Source of the DNA: Alistipes sp.
GTDB lineage: Bacteria > Bacteroidota > Bacteroidia > Bacteroidales > Rikenellaceae
NCBI GenBank assembly: GCA_017403125.1
Contig: JAFQOR010000011.1
Span: 1-40,188, forward strand
Reading direction: 5' to 3'
Length of the DNA stretch: 40,188 nucleotides
The notes beneath the pieces are model-generated. The model worked only from the letters and a program-made list of their open reading frames with translations. It did not search any database and was not told the origin of the DNA. Below are positions 24,790 through 33,487 of the stretch, piece after piece. The first letter of the stretch is position 1; the number at the start of each line of letters is the position of its first letter. A program made the translations under genes and the position numbers.

Positions 24790-26847
24790 ATGAGAATATT
24801 GAGAAACCTGAAATTAACGCTACTTTGTTTGTTTGGCTCCTCTGCGCTCTATGCGCAGCAGACAAATATCACCCCCGTGCCCGTGGATGTAGTCTATGTA
24901 GATGCCGATGCGCTTGATATCGATTGCGCATTGAAGTTGTATGTGGATAGAGCTCTGTCGAGCGACGATGCCGAGCATCTTGTGGCGGCATTGGAGCGTG
25001 GCGATATAGACTTTAAGGTGGTTAAACGTCCCGCATCGAGGATGTATCTTAATTTGTTGATTGATAATGAGGTGAGCGCCAACGAGGGGTACAGACTTGT
25101 GGTTGCGAGTGAGGGTGTGACCATTGCTGCCTCGACACCCGCAGGCCTCTTCTACGGCATACAGAGTCTTAACCAGATGGCAGCTGGCGCGGAGACATTG
25201 CCATGTGTCGAGATTGAGGACTATCCACGCTTCTCGTATCGCGGTGTTCTAATCGACATATCGCGCCATTTCCGCACCAAGGAGTTTATTATGCGTCAGA
25301 TAGATATGATGGCGCAGATGAAGATGAATCGCCTGCATCTGCATCTGACCGATGCTGCGGGCTGGCGCATCGAGATTGATACCTATCCTGCGCTTTGTTC
25401 CTATGCAGCGTGGCGTACGCCTGCAACGTGGAAGGAGTGGTGGTATGGCGACCGCAAGTATGTCGAGGAGGGCAGCGAGGGTGCCTACGGAGGCTATCTG
25501 ACCAAGGAGGAGGCTCGCGAGCTTGTCGAATATGCAAGCGAGCGTTATGTCACCATCATCCCCGAAATCGAGATGCCGGGACACTCCGACGAGGTGTTGG
25601 CTGCATACCCCCATTTGAAGTGTACGACGATGCCCGAGCATCAGGGCGACCTTTGCGTAGGCAAGGAGGCGACATTTCATATGATGCAGGCCATTCTCGA
25701 TGAGATTATCGAGATATTCCCCTCGGAGTATATACATATAGGTGGCGACGAGGCGGGCAAGTCGTCATGGTCGGAGTGCCTTGATTGCCAACGTCGCATG
25801 CGGCAGGAGGGCTTGACCGATGTCGATGAGTTGCAGAGCTACATGATACACCGCATCGAGGAGTATCTGAACTCGAAGGGGCGTCAGATTATTGGCTGGG
25901 ATGAGATTTTGCAGGGTGGTCTTGCACCTAACGCTACGGTTATGTCGTGGCGTGGCGAGGAGGGTGGACGTGAAGCGGCTGCCATGGGTCACAATGTGGT
26001 GATGTCGCCTCACGGCTACTGCTACATCGATGCTCCGCAGGATGCTCCGCAGACGCAGCCCGAGTCGATAGGTGGCTACCTGCCCTTGCGTAAGGTATAT
26101 TCCTACGAGCCTATACCCGAAACCATGAGTGAGGATGTAGCGCGCTACATTCTGGGTGTGCAGGCAAACCTATGGGCTGAGTTCATCTTCGAGGACGACC
26201 ACTACGAGATGATGCTGTGGCCGCGTGCCATTGCCGTAGCCGAGATTGGCTGGTCGCAACCCGAGGATAGATGCTACGACGAGTTCCATCGTCGTGCGTT
26301 GATAGTTGTGGAGCGTATGCAGCAGGCCGGTTATAAGCCCTTTGACCTTAAAAACGAGATTGGCGATCGCCCAGAGTCGTTGCAGCCTGTCGAGCATCTT
26401 GCCGTAGGCAAGAGTGTGAGCTACATAGCGCCATCATTCTACTATGCTCCGAAATATGCAGCTGCGGGTGATGCCACGCTTACCGATGGCTTGCGTGGAA
26501 CGTGGACCTATGCCGATAGCCGTTGGCAGGGCTTCTTGGGTCGCGGAGGTGTCGATGTCATCATCGACATGGGTGAGGTGACGCCCATACGGAGCATTGC
26601 TGCCGACTTTATGCAGATTTGTGGGCCGGGTGTTTTCATGCCTTGCTTGGTCGAGATTAGCGCCTCGACCGATGGCGAGAACTACGAGATGCTTGCAACA
26701 ATCGAGCACGAGGTCGTCTGGGACGAACTACCGTCATACAAGAGTTTCGGCTGGGCGGGTGATGCTGAGGCGCGATACATTCGTTATAAGGCGTATCGCA
26801 GTAGTTTCAGCGGATTTCTATTCGTTGATGAGATTATCGTAAGGTAG
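24790..26847 (+). CDS. Secreted GH20 beta-N-acetylhexosaminidase
   Basis: The 685-residue protein has a signal peptide (MRILRNLKLTLLCLFGSSALYA, residues 1-22). Residues about 28-145 form the GH20b non-catalytic domain. The barrel begins at RFSYRGVLIDISRHF (148-162) and holds HLHLTDAAGWRIEIDTYP and the catalytic pair Asp320-Glu321 in IHIGGDEAGKSSW, with Glu as acid/base in substrate-assisted catalysis. The last 130 residues (VSYIAPSFYYAPKY onward, ending in a beta-rich part) look like a discoidin/CBM32-type carbohydrate-binding domain. It releases terminal GlcNAc or GalNAc, useful on mucin or N-glycans. The open frame reaches back to 24652, but the start before the signal peptide is chosen. 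Confidence 0.92.
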   Translation: MRILRNLKLTLLCLFGSSALYAQQTNITPVPVDVVYVDADALDIDCALKLYVDRALSSDDAEHLVAALERGDIDFKVVKRPASRMYLNLLIDNEVSANEGYRLVVASEGVTIAASTPAGLFYGIQSLNQMAAGAETLPCVEIEDYPRFSYRGVLIDISRHFRTKEFIMRQIDMMAQMKMNRLHLHLTDAAGWRIEIDTYPALCSYAAWRTPATWKEWWYGDRKYVEEGSEGAYGGYLTKEEARELVEYASERYVTIIPEIEMPGHSDEVLAAYPHLKCTTMPEHQGDLCVGKEATFHMMQAILDEIIEIFPSEYIHIGGDEAGKSSWSECLDCQRRMRQEGLTDVDELQSYMIHRIEEYLNSKGRQIIGWDEILQGGLAPNATVMSWRGEEGGREAAAMGHNVVMSPHGYCYIDAPQDAPQTQPESIGGYLPLRKVYSYEPIPETMSEDVARYILGVQANLWAEFIFEDDHYEMMLWPRAIAVAEIGWSQPEDRCYDEFHRRALIVVERMQQAGYKPFDLKNEIGDRPESLQPVEHLAVGKSVSYIAPSFYYAPKYAAAGDATLTDGLRGTWTYADSRWQGFLGRGGVDVIIDMGEVTPIRSIAADFMQICGPGVFMPCLVEISASTDGENYEMLATIEHEVVWDELPSYKSFGWAGDAEARYIRYKAYRSSFSGFLFVDEIIVR

Positions 26848-26907
26848 TTGATACCCACCCCTCTACTCTTGCACATAGCCCCACACCTTGTTGGTTGGGG
26901 TGTATAT

Positions 26908-26947
26908 AAAATAAATATAGGAGGTCGCAACCCCCTATATTTATTTT
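26908..26947. terminator. Strong bidirectional terminator
   Basis: The arms 26908-26921 and 26934-26947 pair perfectly over 14 bp, extended inwards by two more G-C pairs past one mismatch. T-rich sequence follows on both strands. It lies between the converging GH20 and Omp28-like genes. Confidence 0.88.
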
Positions 26948-26968
26948 TTATAATATATGGTGTGTTAA

Positions 26969-28108
26969 TTATTCGACTACCATATATTCGTAATCAACAG
27001 ACTCGCCTATGGGGCAGAGAACCGTGTTTACAATTTCGTAGTGACCACCATATTCGGCGTTAGGTGCTGTGATAAGTACCAACACTTTGAGGTTTTCACT
27101 GTTCCAGCTACCATCAATATCAATGTTAAACTGCTTGGTTGCAGTACCCTTAACGTCGATATCGCCGAGGTCGTCGCCCGAGAGATCCATCGAGCTACGC
27201 TTACCGGCCTGTACGCTGCGCACGCAGTTGTTGTGGTAGTCCATCCATCCCTCGTCTGACTGGCGACCGCTCTGGTATGCATAGATGTTGTCCTCCAATA
27301 CCCATGCTGCTACGCGGTACTTCTGTGCTACGTTTGCCATAACCTCTATATCGACGGTGATAGAGCCACCGCTAACCTCCGATACCGTAACCTTGGCACC
27401 GGCATCGGCGCCCAGGGGCTTCCAAAGCTTGTCAATCTCGCCCTGAATACGCTTTGCTGTGGTCTGATCCCACGATGTTGCGCTGGTAACTGTGGGGTAG
27501 TGAAGGTTGTAAGTGAGGTTGGGATAACCTGTTACACCGGGGTAGAGGTCGGTCACAAGATTTGCGTCACTGCAATATGCGGGGTCCGAACTTGTATAGG
27601 TGTGTGACTCAACCTCGTGGTAGCGCGAGTGGTACTCGGTCTCGGCAAGTAACTTCAATCCGCGTATCATCTTCGGGCAGTTGGGGCACTGATTTCCGGT
27701 GTGATCAACCAAAAGCACATGGTGTTGGAATGCATCAGGTGCGGGTTTGGGTTCTGCTGCAACGATAGTTACCTTAATTGTACTTGACTGAATATCGTTG
27801 TACTTGGCGTAGAAGTGCATTTCGCCCTCTGATTCTGCGGTGTAGGGGTTGCTAACCTCGGTGTTGCTATCGGCGTTATAGATAACAGCATTAGCTGTCA
27901 CATCCTCCTCGTCGATAGTCGCCGTGAAGCTTATCTCTTGACCCACCTCATAGCTATCCTTTGCTGCGTTGAGCACCAACGTTCCCTTTTCAGGCTCGGG
28001 ATTAGGCTGGGGATTAGGATTAGGGTTAGGAGCTGGATCCTCGTTGCTCTCGCAGGCTGCAAACGAGAGTGTTGCAAGTGCAAATGCAAGAAACTTTGTA
28101 ATTCTCAT
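26969..28108 (-). CDS. Omp28-like lipoprotein A with CXXC thioredoxin-like domain
   Basis: The 379-residue protein has a lipoprotein signal (SFAAC, Cys19), then an Asn/Pro-rich linker (residues 24-40, repeats of PNPNP). An Ig-like domain spans about 42-116. From residue 128 a thioredoxin-like fold starts with VLLVDHTGNQCPNCPKM, active-site-type Cys141-x2-Cys144. The fold pairs this with LVTDLYPGVTGYPNLTYN, a cis-Pro type loop. The Omp28 family of Porphyromonas and Bacteroides contains such proteins; they are surface or periplasmic. It is the last gene of the four-gene minus-strand cluster and is clearly a paralogue of the gene before it. Confidence 0.82.
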   Translation of the reverse strand: MRITKFLAFALATLSFAACESNEDPAPNPNPNPQPNPEPEKGTLVLNAAKDSYEVGQEISFTATIDEEDVTANAVIYNADSNTEVSNPYTAESEGEMHFYAKYNDIQSSTIKVTIVAAEPKPAPDAFQHHVLLVDHTGNQCPNCPKMIRGLKLLAETEYHSRYHEVESHTYTSSDPAYCSDANLVTDLYPGVTGYPNLTYNLHYPTVTSATSWDQTTAKRIQGEIDKLWKPLGADAGAKVTVSEVSGGSITVDIEVMANVAQKYRVAAWVLEDNIYAYQSGRQSDEGWMDYHNNCVRSVQAGKRSSMDLSGDDLGDIDVKGTATKQFNIDIDGSWNSENLKVLVLITAPNAEYGGHYEIVNTVLCPIGESVDYEYMVVE

Positions 28109-28161
28109 TGTCGTAATTTGTGCTTATTTAATATGAATTTTATGTGTGATATAAACCCGAA

Positions 28162-28212
28162 AATGTCCGATAGAGACACACTCCCATTTGGCATTGCTCT
28201 CCACCGGACATT
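28162..28212 (-). other. Inverted repeat between the two Omp28-like genes
   Basis: AATGTCCG (28162-28169) is complementary to CGGACATT (28205-28212), enclosing 35 nt with an inner AGAG/CTCT pair. It may be an RNA hairpin that sets relative expression or stability. Confidence 0.35.
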
Positions 28213-28223
28213 ATCAATTTATA

Positions 28224-29354
28224 CTACAAGTACTCGTACTCGACGGTGCCACCTACGGGGCACAAAGCTGTATTAACAACCTCGAACTTGCCATTGAATT
28301 TTTCGCTCGGCGCCGAAACGATTACCAAGACGTCCATATTCTCGGGAACCCAAGACGTGCTGATGATTGCCAAATCGGCAGTGCCCGGTGCTGTCTCGCC
28401 AACGGCAATAGTGCCGATAGAGTCACCCGAGAGGTCGTTGGGACCTACATAGCCGGTAATGTTGCGGATAGCATGCTGTGCATAGTGTTGCCAATCAGCC
28501 GAAGCACCAGATTGATTTGAGTAGATGTCGCTCTCCAACAACCATACCGATACGCGGTACTCCTGCTCCTTCGCAGATTTAACCTTGTAGTTTACAGTAA
28601 CCTTGTTAGCTCCCAAGGTCGCAGCTGCAGTAATACCTGCCTCTGCGCCATCCTTGTTCCACAATTTGTCAACCTCTCTTTTGACAATGTTTAAGTTACG
28701 GTCATAAATGGCTGTTCGCTCGAGGAAGTTGTAGGTAACTGCAGGGAAGCCTTCAACATACGCACCAATATTGCCGCCAACAATTGCTGCTGCGTCTGAT
28801 TTAGCATTGTCGTAAGTAGCCAAGCTACCATAATGCGCACTTACCTCATTGTACTTTGTCTTGTAATTATCGTCCTCTGACAACTGGCGTAGTACTGTCA
28901 TCATTTGGGGGCAATATCCGCAGCCAGAACCGGTGTGGTCAATCAGCAGAATACGGTGATTGAACGTGGTGTTTTCGGGCTGAGGATCGTCGGGAATATT
29001 TTCCATTACAGGCAATACCTCAACAACGGCGTGTTTATCGGTTACGAGTGAGCCATACATTGCATAGAACTCATGCTTGCCAAGTTCAGTGGGCTTATAG
29101 GGGTTGCTTACGACAGTGTAGTTCTTTGTCTCGTAGATTTCGAGTGTCTCGGCTGCGGTAACATCCACACCATCCAGAGTTACGGTAAACGAAACCTCGT
29201 CACCAATGGTAATACGCTCCCTATTAACCTTGATTTCGAGTGTCGTGGGGGTGGGCTCGGGTTCAGGCTTGGGCTCTTCGTTAGTGGTGGTCTCGCAACC
29301 AGCCGCAAATGCTGCTGTTGCACAGAGAAGTGCAAAAAATTTAGTGATTTTCAT
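28224..29354 (-). CDS. Omp28-like lipoprotein B with CXXC thioredoxin-like domain
   Basis: The 376-residue protein has a lipoprotein signal (FAAGC, Cys20), a Glu/Pro-rich linker (about 26-38), an Ig-like domain (about 39-115) and a thioredoxin-like domain from about 132, with HRILLIDHTGSGCGYCPQM (Cys145-x2-Cys148). Domain order, the phrase VSNPY before the linker to the fold, and the C-terminal NTALCPVGGTVEYEYL match lipoprotein A (NTVLCPIGESVDYEYM), so the pair arose by duplication. The CxxC dipeptide differs (GY against PN), implying different redox potentials. It lies 65 bp after the barrel gene. Confidence 0.82.
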   Translation of the reverse strand: MKITKFFALLCATAAFAAGCETTTNEEPKPEPEPTPTTLEIKVNRERITIGDEVSFTVTLDGVDVTAAETLEIYETKNYTVVSNPYKPTELGKHEFYAMYGSLVTDKHAVVEVLPVMENIPDDPQPENTTFNHRILLIDHTGSGCGYCPQMMTVLRQLSEDDNYKTKYNEVSAHYGSLATYDNAKSDAAAIVGGNIGAYVEGFPAVTYNFLERTAIYDRNLNIVKREVDKLWNKDGAEAGITAAATLGANKVTVNYKVKSAKEQEYRVSVWLLESDIYSNQSGASADWQHYAQHAIRNITGYVGPNDLSGDSIGTIAVGETAPGTADLAIISTSWVPENMDVLVIVSAPSEKFNGKFEVVNTALCPVGGTVEYEYL

Positions 29355-29419
29355 TGTTCGTAAAAATGTTTTAAGTTATTTGTTTATCTCTTCTGTTTTC
29401 GGATTATGAGTCTCATTGT

Positions 29420-31111
29420 TTAGAACGAAGTGGTAAGAGCAAGGTTTACACCGGTATAGGCGGGCTGCGGACGACATACACCACCCGAGCAAACTACACC
29501 CTCGCGGTTACGACCATAAGAGAGCTGGATGCGGGTACGACCATGTGTGAAGCTGGCGCCTACCTGATAGTAGTGAATCAAGTAGTTCTTTTGATTTGCG
29601 AAATTCAATTCAGCCTTCTCGCAGTTCCACATATCGCTTACGTAGAAGCTGAACTTGGGAGCGAAGTTATACTCCGCAAGGAGTGCTACCCAGTCGCCCT
29701 GCTTGTTGTCGAAGTCGGCAAGATACTGTGCCTCGACATGCAACGAGTGCTTCTTGTTGAACTTGTAGGTCATATCTGCAACAAAGATGTGTGATTTGAG
29801 GTATTGTGGCGCGCCCAGACCATGGCTTTTGTCATACTCCTGATATGCGTAGAGGAACGTAGTCTTTATCTTGCGGTTCCACTGACGCTCGGCATCGACG
29901 TTTATCTCCAACCACGTCTTCTTGCCCTCTGACACGGGTGCACCGGGGTATTCTACGTAATCCAAATTCTGGAATGTCGAGAAGTTGGCGTGGAAGTTCC
30001 AATACTTGGTGCGGTTACTCTTGTTGCGCAACGAGTAGTAGAGGTCGATCTGACCACCAATCTCTCCGCCGGTTGATGTGGGCTGATAGGGGTTGAGGTT
30101 GGTGAGCAGGTAGGTGTGTTGGCGTGTAAGTACCGGAATGTAGTTGATAACGTTGCAACCTCCCTGACCGCCAAGCATAAGCAGTGTATTCATATTCTCC
30201 TGACGACGGAATGTAGCAGAAGCCGAGAAACGCTTGTAGCTATATCCCAAGTCGATATGGATTGCGTTACCCTTGCGACCCTCATGCACGCCCTCATTCA
30301 TATCAACGTCGTTGTTGAGCTTTGTGACATACTCTCCACGAAGGGTGAAACCGGCAACCTCGAAGTTAAGGCGTCCCGATACCATGTTAAGAGTTTTTGA
30401 ATCGAGCCCAGTGATACCCCTATATTCTGCATAGGCCAATACATCGTTTTGATGGCGACCAACGTAGCTACCCTCGATAGCGACTAAACCGTTGTTCCAG
30501 CCCACGATATCCGACAACGAGAGTGAGAGGTCGGCACCCCATACCCAGTTGGTATTACGCTTATCGTAGTAGCGGGGCATACCTGCCAACGCCTTAATCG
30601 TGAAGTAGTTGTTGAGATTGTAGTGTACTCGGGCGCCTGCGATAGCGTTGTTGAAGCCCAAGGCGCGGTCCTCGTAGGTGCGGAAGATAAGACCATTACC
30701 AAACTGGTCATAAATATCGCCCAAGCGAACACCCCAATTGGTATCCTCCCACTGCACATACTTCGTGAAGAAGCCCGTAAGCATGCTGCTACCATCTATT
30801 CTGTTCGCCTTCTTCTTCAATGAGTAGATGTCGAAACCATACATCGGAGGGAGGTAACCATCGATCTGGATACCGGCAGAGAAGCGACCGAGTGTGTAGT
30901 CGAGTTTGAGGTAGTCGTGCGAGCCAAAGACCTTGTCGGGACGCTTCATAAAGCCGCTCTCCTGCATTATGTTATCCTTGTCGTAGTAGATATTGTTACT
31001 CTCCAACGAACCCGAAAGCTGTCCCTTGCCCACCTTTACCTGTGCATAAGCGCTCTCTGTAACAAAGGTTGCGGCAAGCGCAACACCCAAGATAAGTAAA
31101 AATTTCTTCAT
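29420..31111 (-). CDS. Predicted outer-membrane beta-barrel (DUF6029-like)
   Basis: The 563-residue protein has a Sec signal (cleavage after ESAYA, residue 23) and then almost continuous amphipathic beta strands ending in Phe (NLALTTSF), as in integral outer-membrane barrels. DUF6029 is my recollection for such barrels found beside Omp28 genes. The only notable cysteines near the end form Cys-x4-Cys (VVCSGGVCRPQ, residues about 541-551), and a Cys lies in GGQGGCNVINY. No transport motif or TonB box is seen. It stands between the thioredoxin gene and the CXXC lipoproteins, and may supply the pore or anchor for them. Confidence 0.72.
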   Translation of the reverse strand: MKKFLLILGVALAATFVTESAYAQVKVGKGQLSGSLESNNIYYDKDNIMQESGFMKRPDKVFGSHDYLKLDYTLGRFSAGIQIDGYLPPMYGFDIYSLKKKANRIDGSSMLTGFFTKYVQWEDTNWGVRLGDIYDQFGNGLIFRTYEDRALGFNNAIAGARVHYNLNNYFTIKALAGMPRYYDKRNTNWVWGADLSLSLSDIVGWNNGLVAIEGSYVGRHQNDVLAYAEYRGITGLDSKTLNMVSGRLNFEVAGFTLRGEYVTKLNNDVDMNEGVHEGRKGNAIHIDLGYSYKRFSASATFRRQENMNTLLMLGGQGGCNVINYIPVLTRQHTYLLTNLNPYQPTSTGGEIGGQIDLYYSLRNKSNRTKYWNFHANFSTFQNLDYVEYPGAPVSEGKKTWLEINVDAERQWNRKIKTTFLYAYQEYDKSHGLGAPQYLKSHIFVADMTYKFNKKHSLHVEAQYLADFDNKQGDWVALLAEYNFAPKFSFYVSDMWNCEKAELNFANQKNYLIHYYQVGASFTHGRTRIQLSYGRNREGVVCSGGVCRPQPAYTGVNLALTTSF

Positions 31112-31126
31112 TTCCTAAACTTTAAT

Positions 31127-31179
31127 TTGTTGGCGGAGGTGTTCTCAAAGCCAAGCCTCTTGCCCTTCCCCGCCAACAA
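31127..31179 (-). other. Intercistronic hairpin between the TlpA-like and barrel genes
   Basis: TTGTTGGCGG (31127-31136) and CCGCCAACAA (31170-31179) form a perfect 10-bp stem around 33 nt, filling most of the 84-bp gap. It has no T run, so it looks more like a processing or stability element than a terminator. Confidence 0.5.
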
Positions 31180-31195
31180 TATAATTCTCTAAAAA

Positions 31196-31678
31196 CTATT
31201 GCAACTCCATGATTTTGTCGAAGAGCTCCTGCTCGCTACCCGGCGTGTAGCCCGAGTGCGAATAGACGATGTTGCCCTCGCCATCTACGATGAAGGTGTG
31301 GGGCGTGAGGCTCACGTTCATGGCGCGCTTGAAGTCCTGATTCTTGTCATAAAGACACTCGAAGTCGTCCCATCCCTGACCCTGGGTCATGGCACGAGCG
31401 CGGCTGATAGTACGGCTGTCATCAACCGATACGGCAACTACCTTGAAGTTGGCTACGTCCAACCACTCGTAGAGCGAGTCGTTAATGGCGTTGAGCTCCA
31501 TGATACATGGCTTGCAGGTGGTTGACCAGAATGAGATAATCATGGGGGTGCCATCCACAACGTCGAGCGTAGAGATAGTCTTGCCCTCCTGATTCTCCAA
31601 CTTAACATCGGGCATAGTCTGTGCCGATGCATTAAAGCCCACAAACATAGCGAGCATCAAAAACAGAATCTTTTTCAT
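31196..31678 (-). CDS. TlpA-like periplasmic thioredoxin
   Basis: The 160-residue protein has a signal peptide (MKKILFLMLAMFVGFNASA, 1-19) and a thioredoxin fold of the TlpA/ResA class with the active site FWSTTCKPC (Cys55 and Cys58) and the cis-Pro segment SLTPHTFIVDGEG. It should reduce disulfides in the periplasm. As the first gene of the cluster it could feed electrons to the CXXC lipoproteins downstream. The 298-bp gap to rpoN (31679-31976) contains a CTTACC/GGTAAG hairpin at 31791-31805 and a poor TATCTTG box at 31844-31838, but no certain promoter. Confidence 0.88.
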   Translation of the reverse strand: MKKILFLMLAMFVGFNASAQTMPDVKLENQEGKTISTLDVVDGTPMIISFWSTTCKPCIMELNAINDSLYEWLDVANFKVVAVSVDDSRTISRARAMTQGQGWDDFECLYDKNQDFKRAMNVSLTPHTFIVDGEGNIVYSHSGYTPGSEQELFDKIMELQ

Positions 31679-31976
31679 AATCCTAAATAGTGAAGTTTTA
31701 AGTTAATAATTACATGTTTACGCTGACTACGATGCAACACCAATCCGCCAAATACGCCCATTAACCAAATTGTTCGTATCCGAGTAGGAGCTTACCTTTG
31801 GTAAGTGTACAACGATACTAACACTCGTAATCGTGCGCAAGATAGTGATAAAATCGCAATTTCTTGCAATTTTTCGCTAAAAAAAGTGTGAAACGGATGA
31901 AATTAGGGGTGAAGTGGCGGGAGCGGCGGTGGAGTGTGGGGACACAACATGTACCCCCTACCAAGATGAAATGTGC

Positions 31977-33404
31977 CTAAATCTGCTTGCGCATGCGGGC
32001 TACGGGGATGTCGAGCATCTCGCGATACTTGGCTACGGTGCGGCGTGCTATGCGATAGCCTTTGTCGTTGAGAATGTCCATGAGATTCTCATCGGTGAGC
32101 GGATGACGCTTATCTTCGTTATCGATGCAGTCCTGCAAAATCTTCTTTATCTCGTGGCTCGATACCTCCTCTCCCGATGAGGTCTGCATGCCTTCGGAGA
32201 AGAGCGATTTTAGGAGTATGATGCCAAAGGGTGTCTGTATGTACTTGCTGTTTACGACACGCGAGATGGTCGATACATCGAGCCCCGTGAGGTCGGCTAT
32301 ATCCTTCAAAATCATGGGACGCAGGCGACTCTTGTCGCCATCGACAAAGTATTCGCGCTGGAAGTCGAGTATGGTCTGCATGGTGCGCATCAACGTGTCG
32401 TGACGCTGCTTGATGGCCGATATGAACCACTTTGCCGAGTCTATCTTGCTCTTTACGAACTGCAATGCCTCTCTGTCTTCGGCCTTGACCGTGCCATCGG
32501 GTGCAACCATGTCGCGAATCATGTCGCGATAGCGACGCGAGATGCGAACATCGGGAACGCCCGCCGAGTTCAGCGTAAGGCGCATAGTGCCATCGGATGT
32601 GTCGAGCAGGAAGTCGGGAACGATATATGGCGTGGCGTCAATGCCCCCCTCGGAGTAGAGGTTGCCCGGCTTGGGCGAGAGGCTGCGGATATGCTCTATG
32701 GCGGCACGGAAGCTCTCCTCGTCGATGCCGAGGCGCGCCATGAGTTTCTCGTAGTGCTTCTTGGTGAAGGGCTCGAAATAGCTGTTCAGAATCTTGTAGG
32801 CAAGACGTTTCGTGGGGCTGTCGATGGGCTCGCGGCGCATCTGCAACAGCAGACACTCCTGCAATGAGCGGGCACCAATGCCCGCGGGCTCCAAGCTATG
32901 GATGATGGCGAGTATGCGCTCCAACTCAACAGTCGTGACCTCCATGCCACGTGTGAAGGCGAGGTCGTCCGACAACGATTGCAAGTCGCGACGCAGGTAG
33001 CCATCATCGTCGATGCTGCCGACGATGTAGGCGGCGACTATAAACTCCTCGTCGGTGAGCGACCGGAAGCGTAGCTGCTCGATAAGCGATTCGCCGAGCG
33101 AGCGCCCCTCGGTGATATATACCGGGCGCTGTTTGTCGTCCTTCGAGAAGTTGTTTATGCGTGCCTTGTACGACGGTGTGTCGTCCTCCTTGCCGATGTA
33201 GTCATCGACCGATATCTTCTCCTGCTGATTGTCGCCATCTTGTTGAGCCTCAACATCCTCCTCCAATACAATGTTATCCTCGATTTCGCGCTTGATACGC
33301 TCCTCGAGCTGCACTGTGGGCAGCTCCAAGAGCTTTATCATCTGTATCTGCTGCGGCGAAATCTTGGTTTGCAGCGCAATGGTCTGTTGGAGTTTGTTTG
33401 CCAT
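31977..33404 (-). CDS. rpoN: RNA polymerase sigma-54 factor
   Basis: The 475-residue protein starts MANKLQQTIALQTKISPQQIQMIKLLELP, the activator-interacting region I; an in-frame ATG two codons earlier (33410) is an equal option. An acidic region II (about 45-75) follows, then the core-binding domain and, near the C-terminus, the RpoN box ARRTVAKYRE that reads the -24 promoter element. The length matches the family. Sigma-54 needs AAA+ activators; none is encoded here. asnS lies 83 bp upstream on the same strand, and tlpA is the next gene downstream. Confidence 0.94.
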   Translation of the reverse strand: MANKLQQTIALQTKISPQQIQMIKLLELPTVQLEERIKREIEDNIVLEEDVEAQQDGDNQQEKISVDDYIGKEDDTPSYKARINNFSKDDKQRPVYITEGRSLGESLIEQLRFRSLTDEEFIVAAYIVGSIDDDGYLRRDLQSLSDDLAFTRGMEVTTVELERILAIIHSLEPAGIGARSLQECLLLQMRREPIDSPTKRLAYKILNSYFEPFTKKHYEKLMARLGIDEESFRAAIEHIRSLSPKPGNLYSEGGIDATPYIVPDFLLDTSDGTMRLTLNSAGVPDVRISRRYRDMIRDMVAPDGTVKAEDREALQFVKSKIDSAKWFISAIKQRHDTLMRTMQTILDFQREYFVDGDKSRLRPMILKDIADLTGLDVSTISRVVNSKYIQTPFGIILLKSLFSEGMQTSSGEEVSSHEIKKILQDCIDNEDKRHPLTDENLMDILNDKGYRIARRTVAKYREMLDIPVARMRKQI

Positions 33405-33487
33405 AATCATCTACCTCGGTTAAAAGTTATGCGAACGGTGGCATGCAACCTGCCGTTCGCATAGGCTTTTGTGGGCTCGCAAGTAGC

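Noticed and set aside
26848-27063. Small plus-strand gene after the GH20 gene
   Set aside because: It runs through the bidirectional terminator and into the antisense of the Omp28-like gene.
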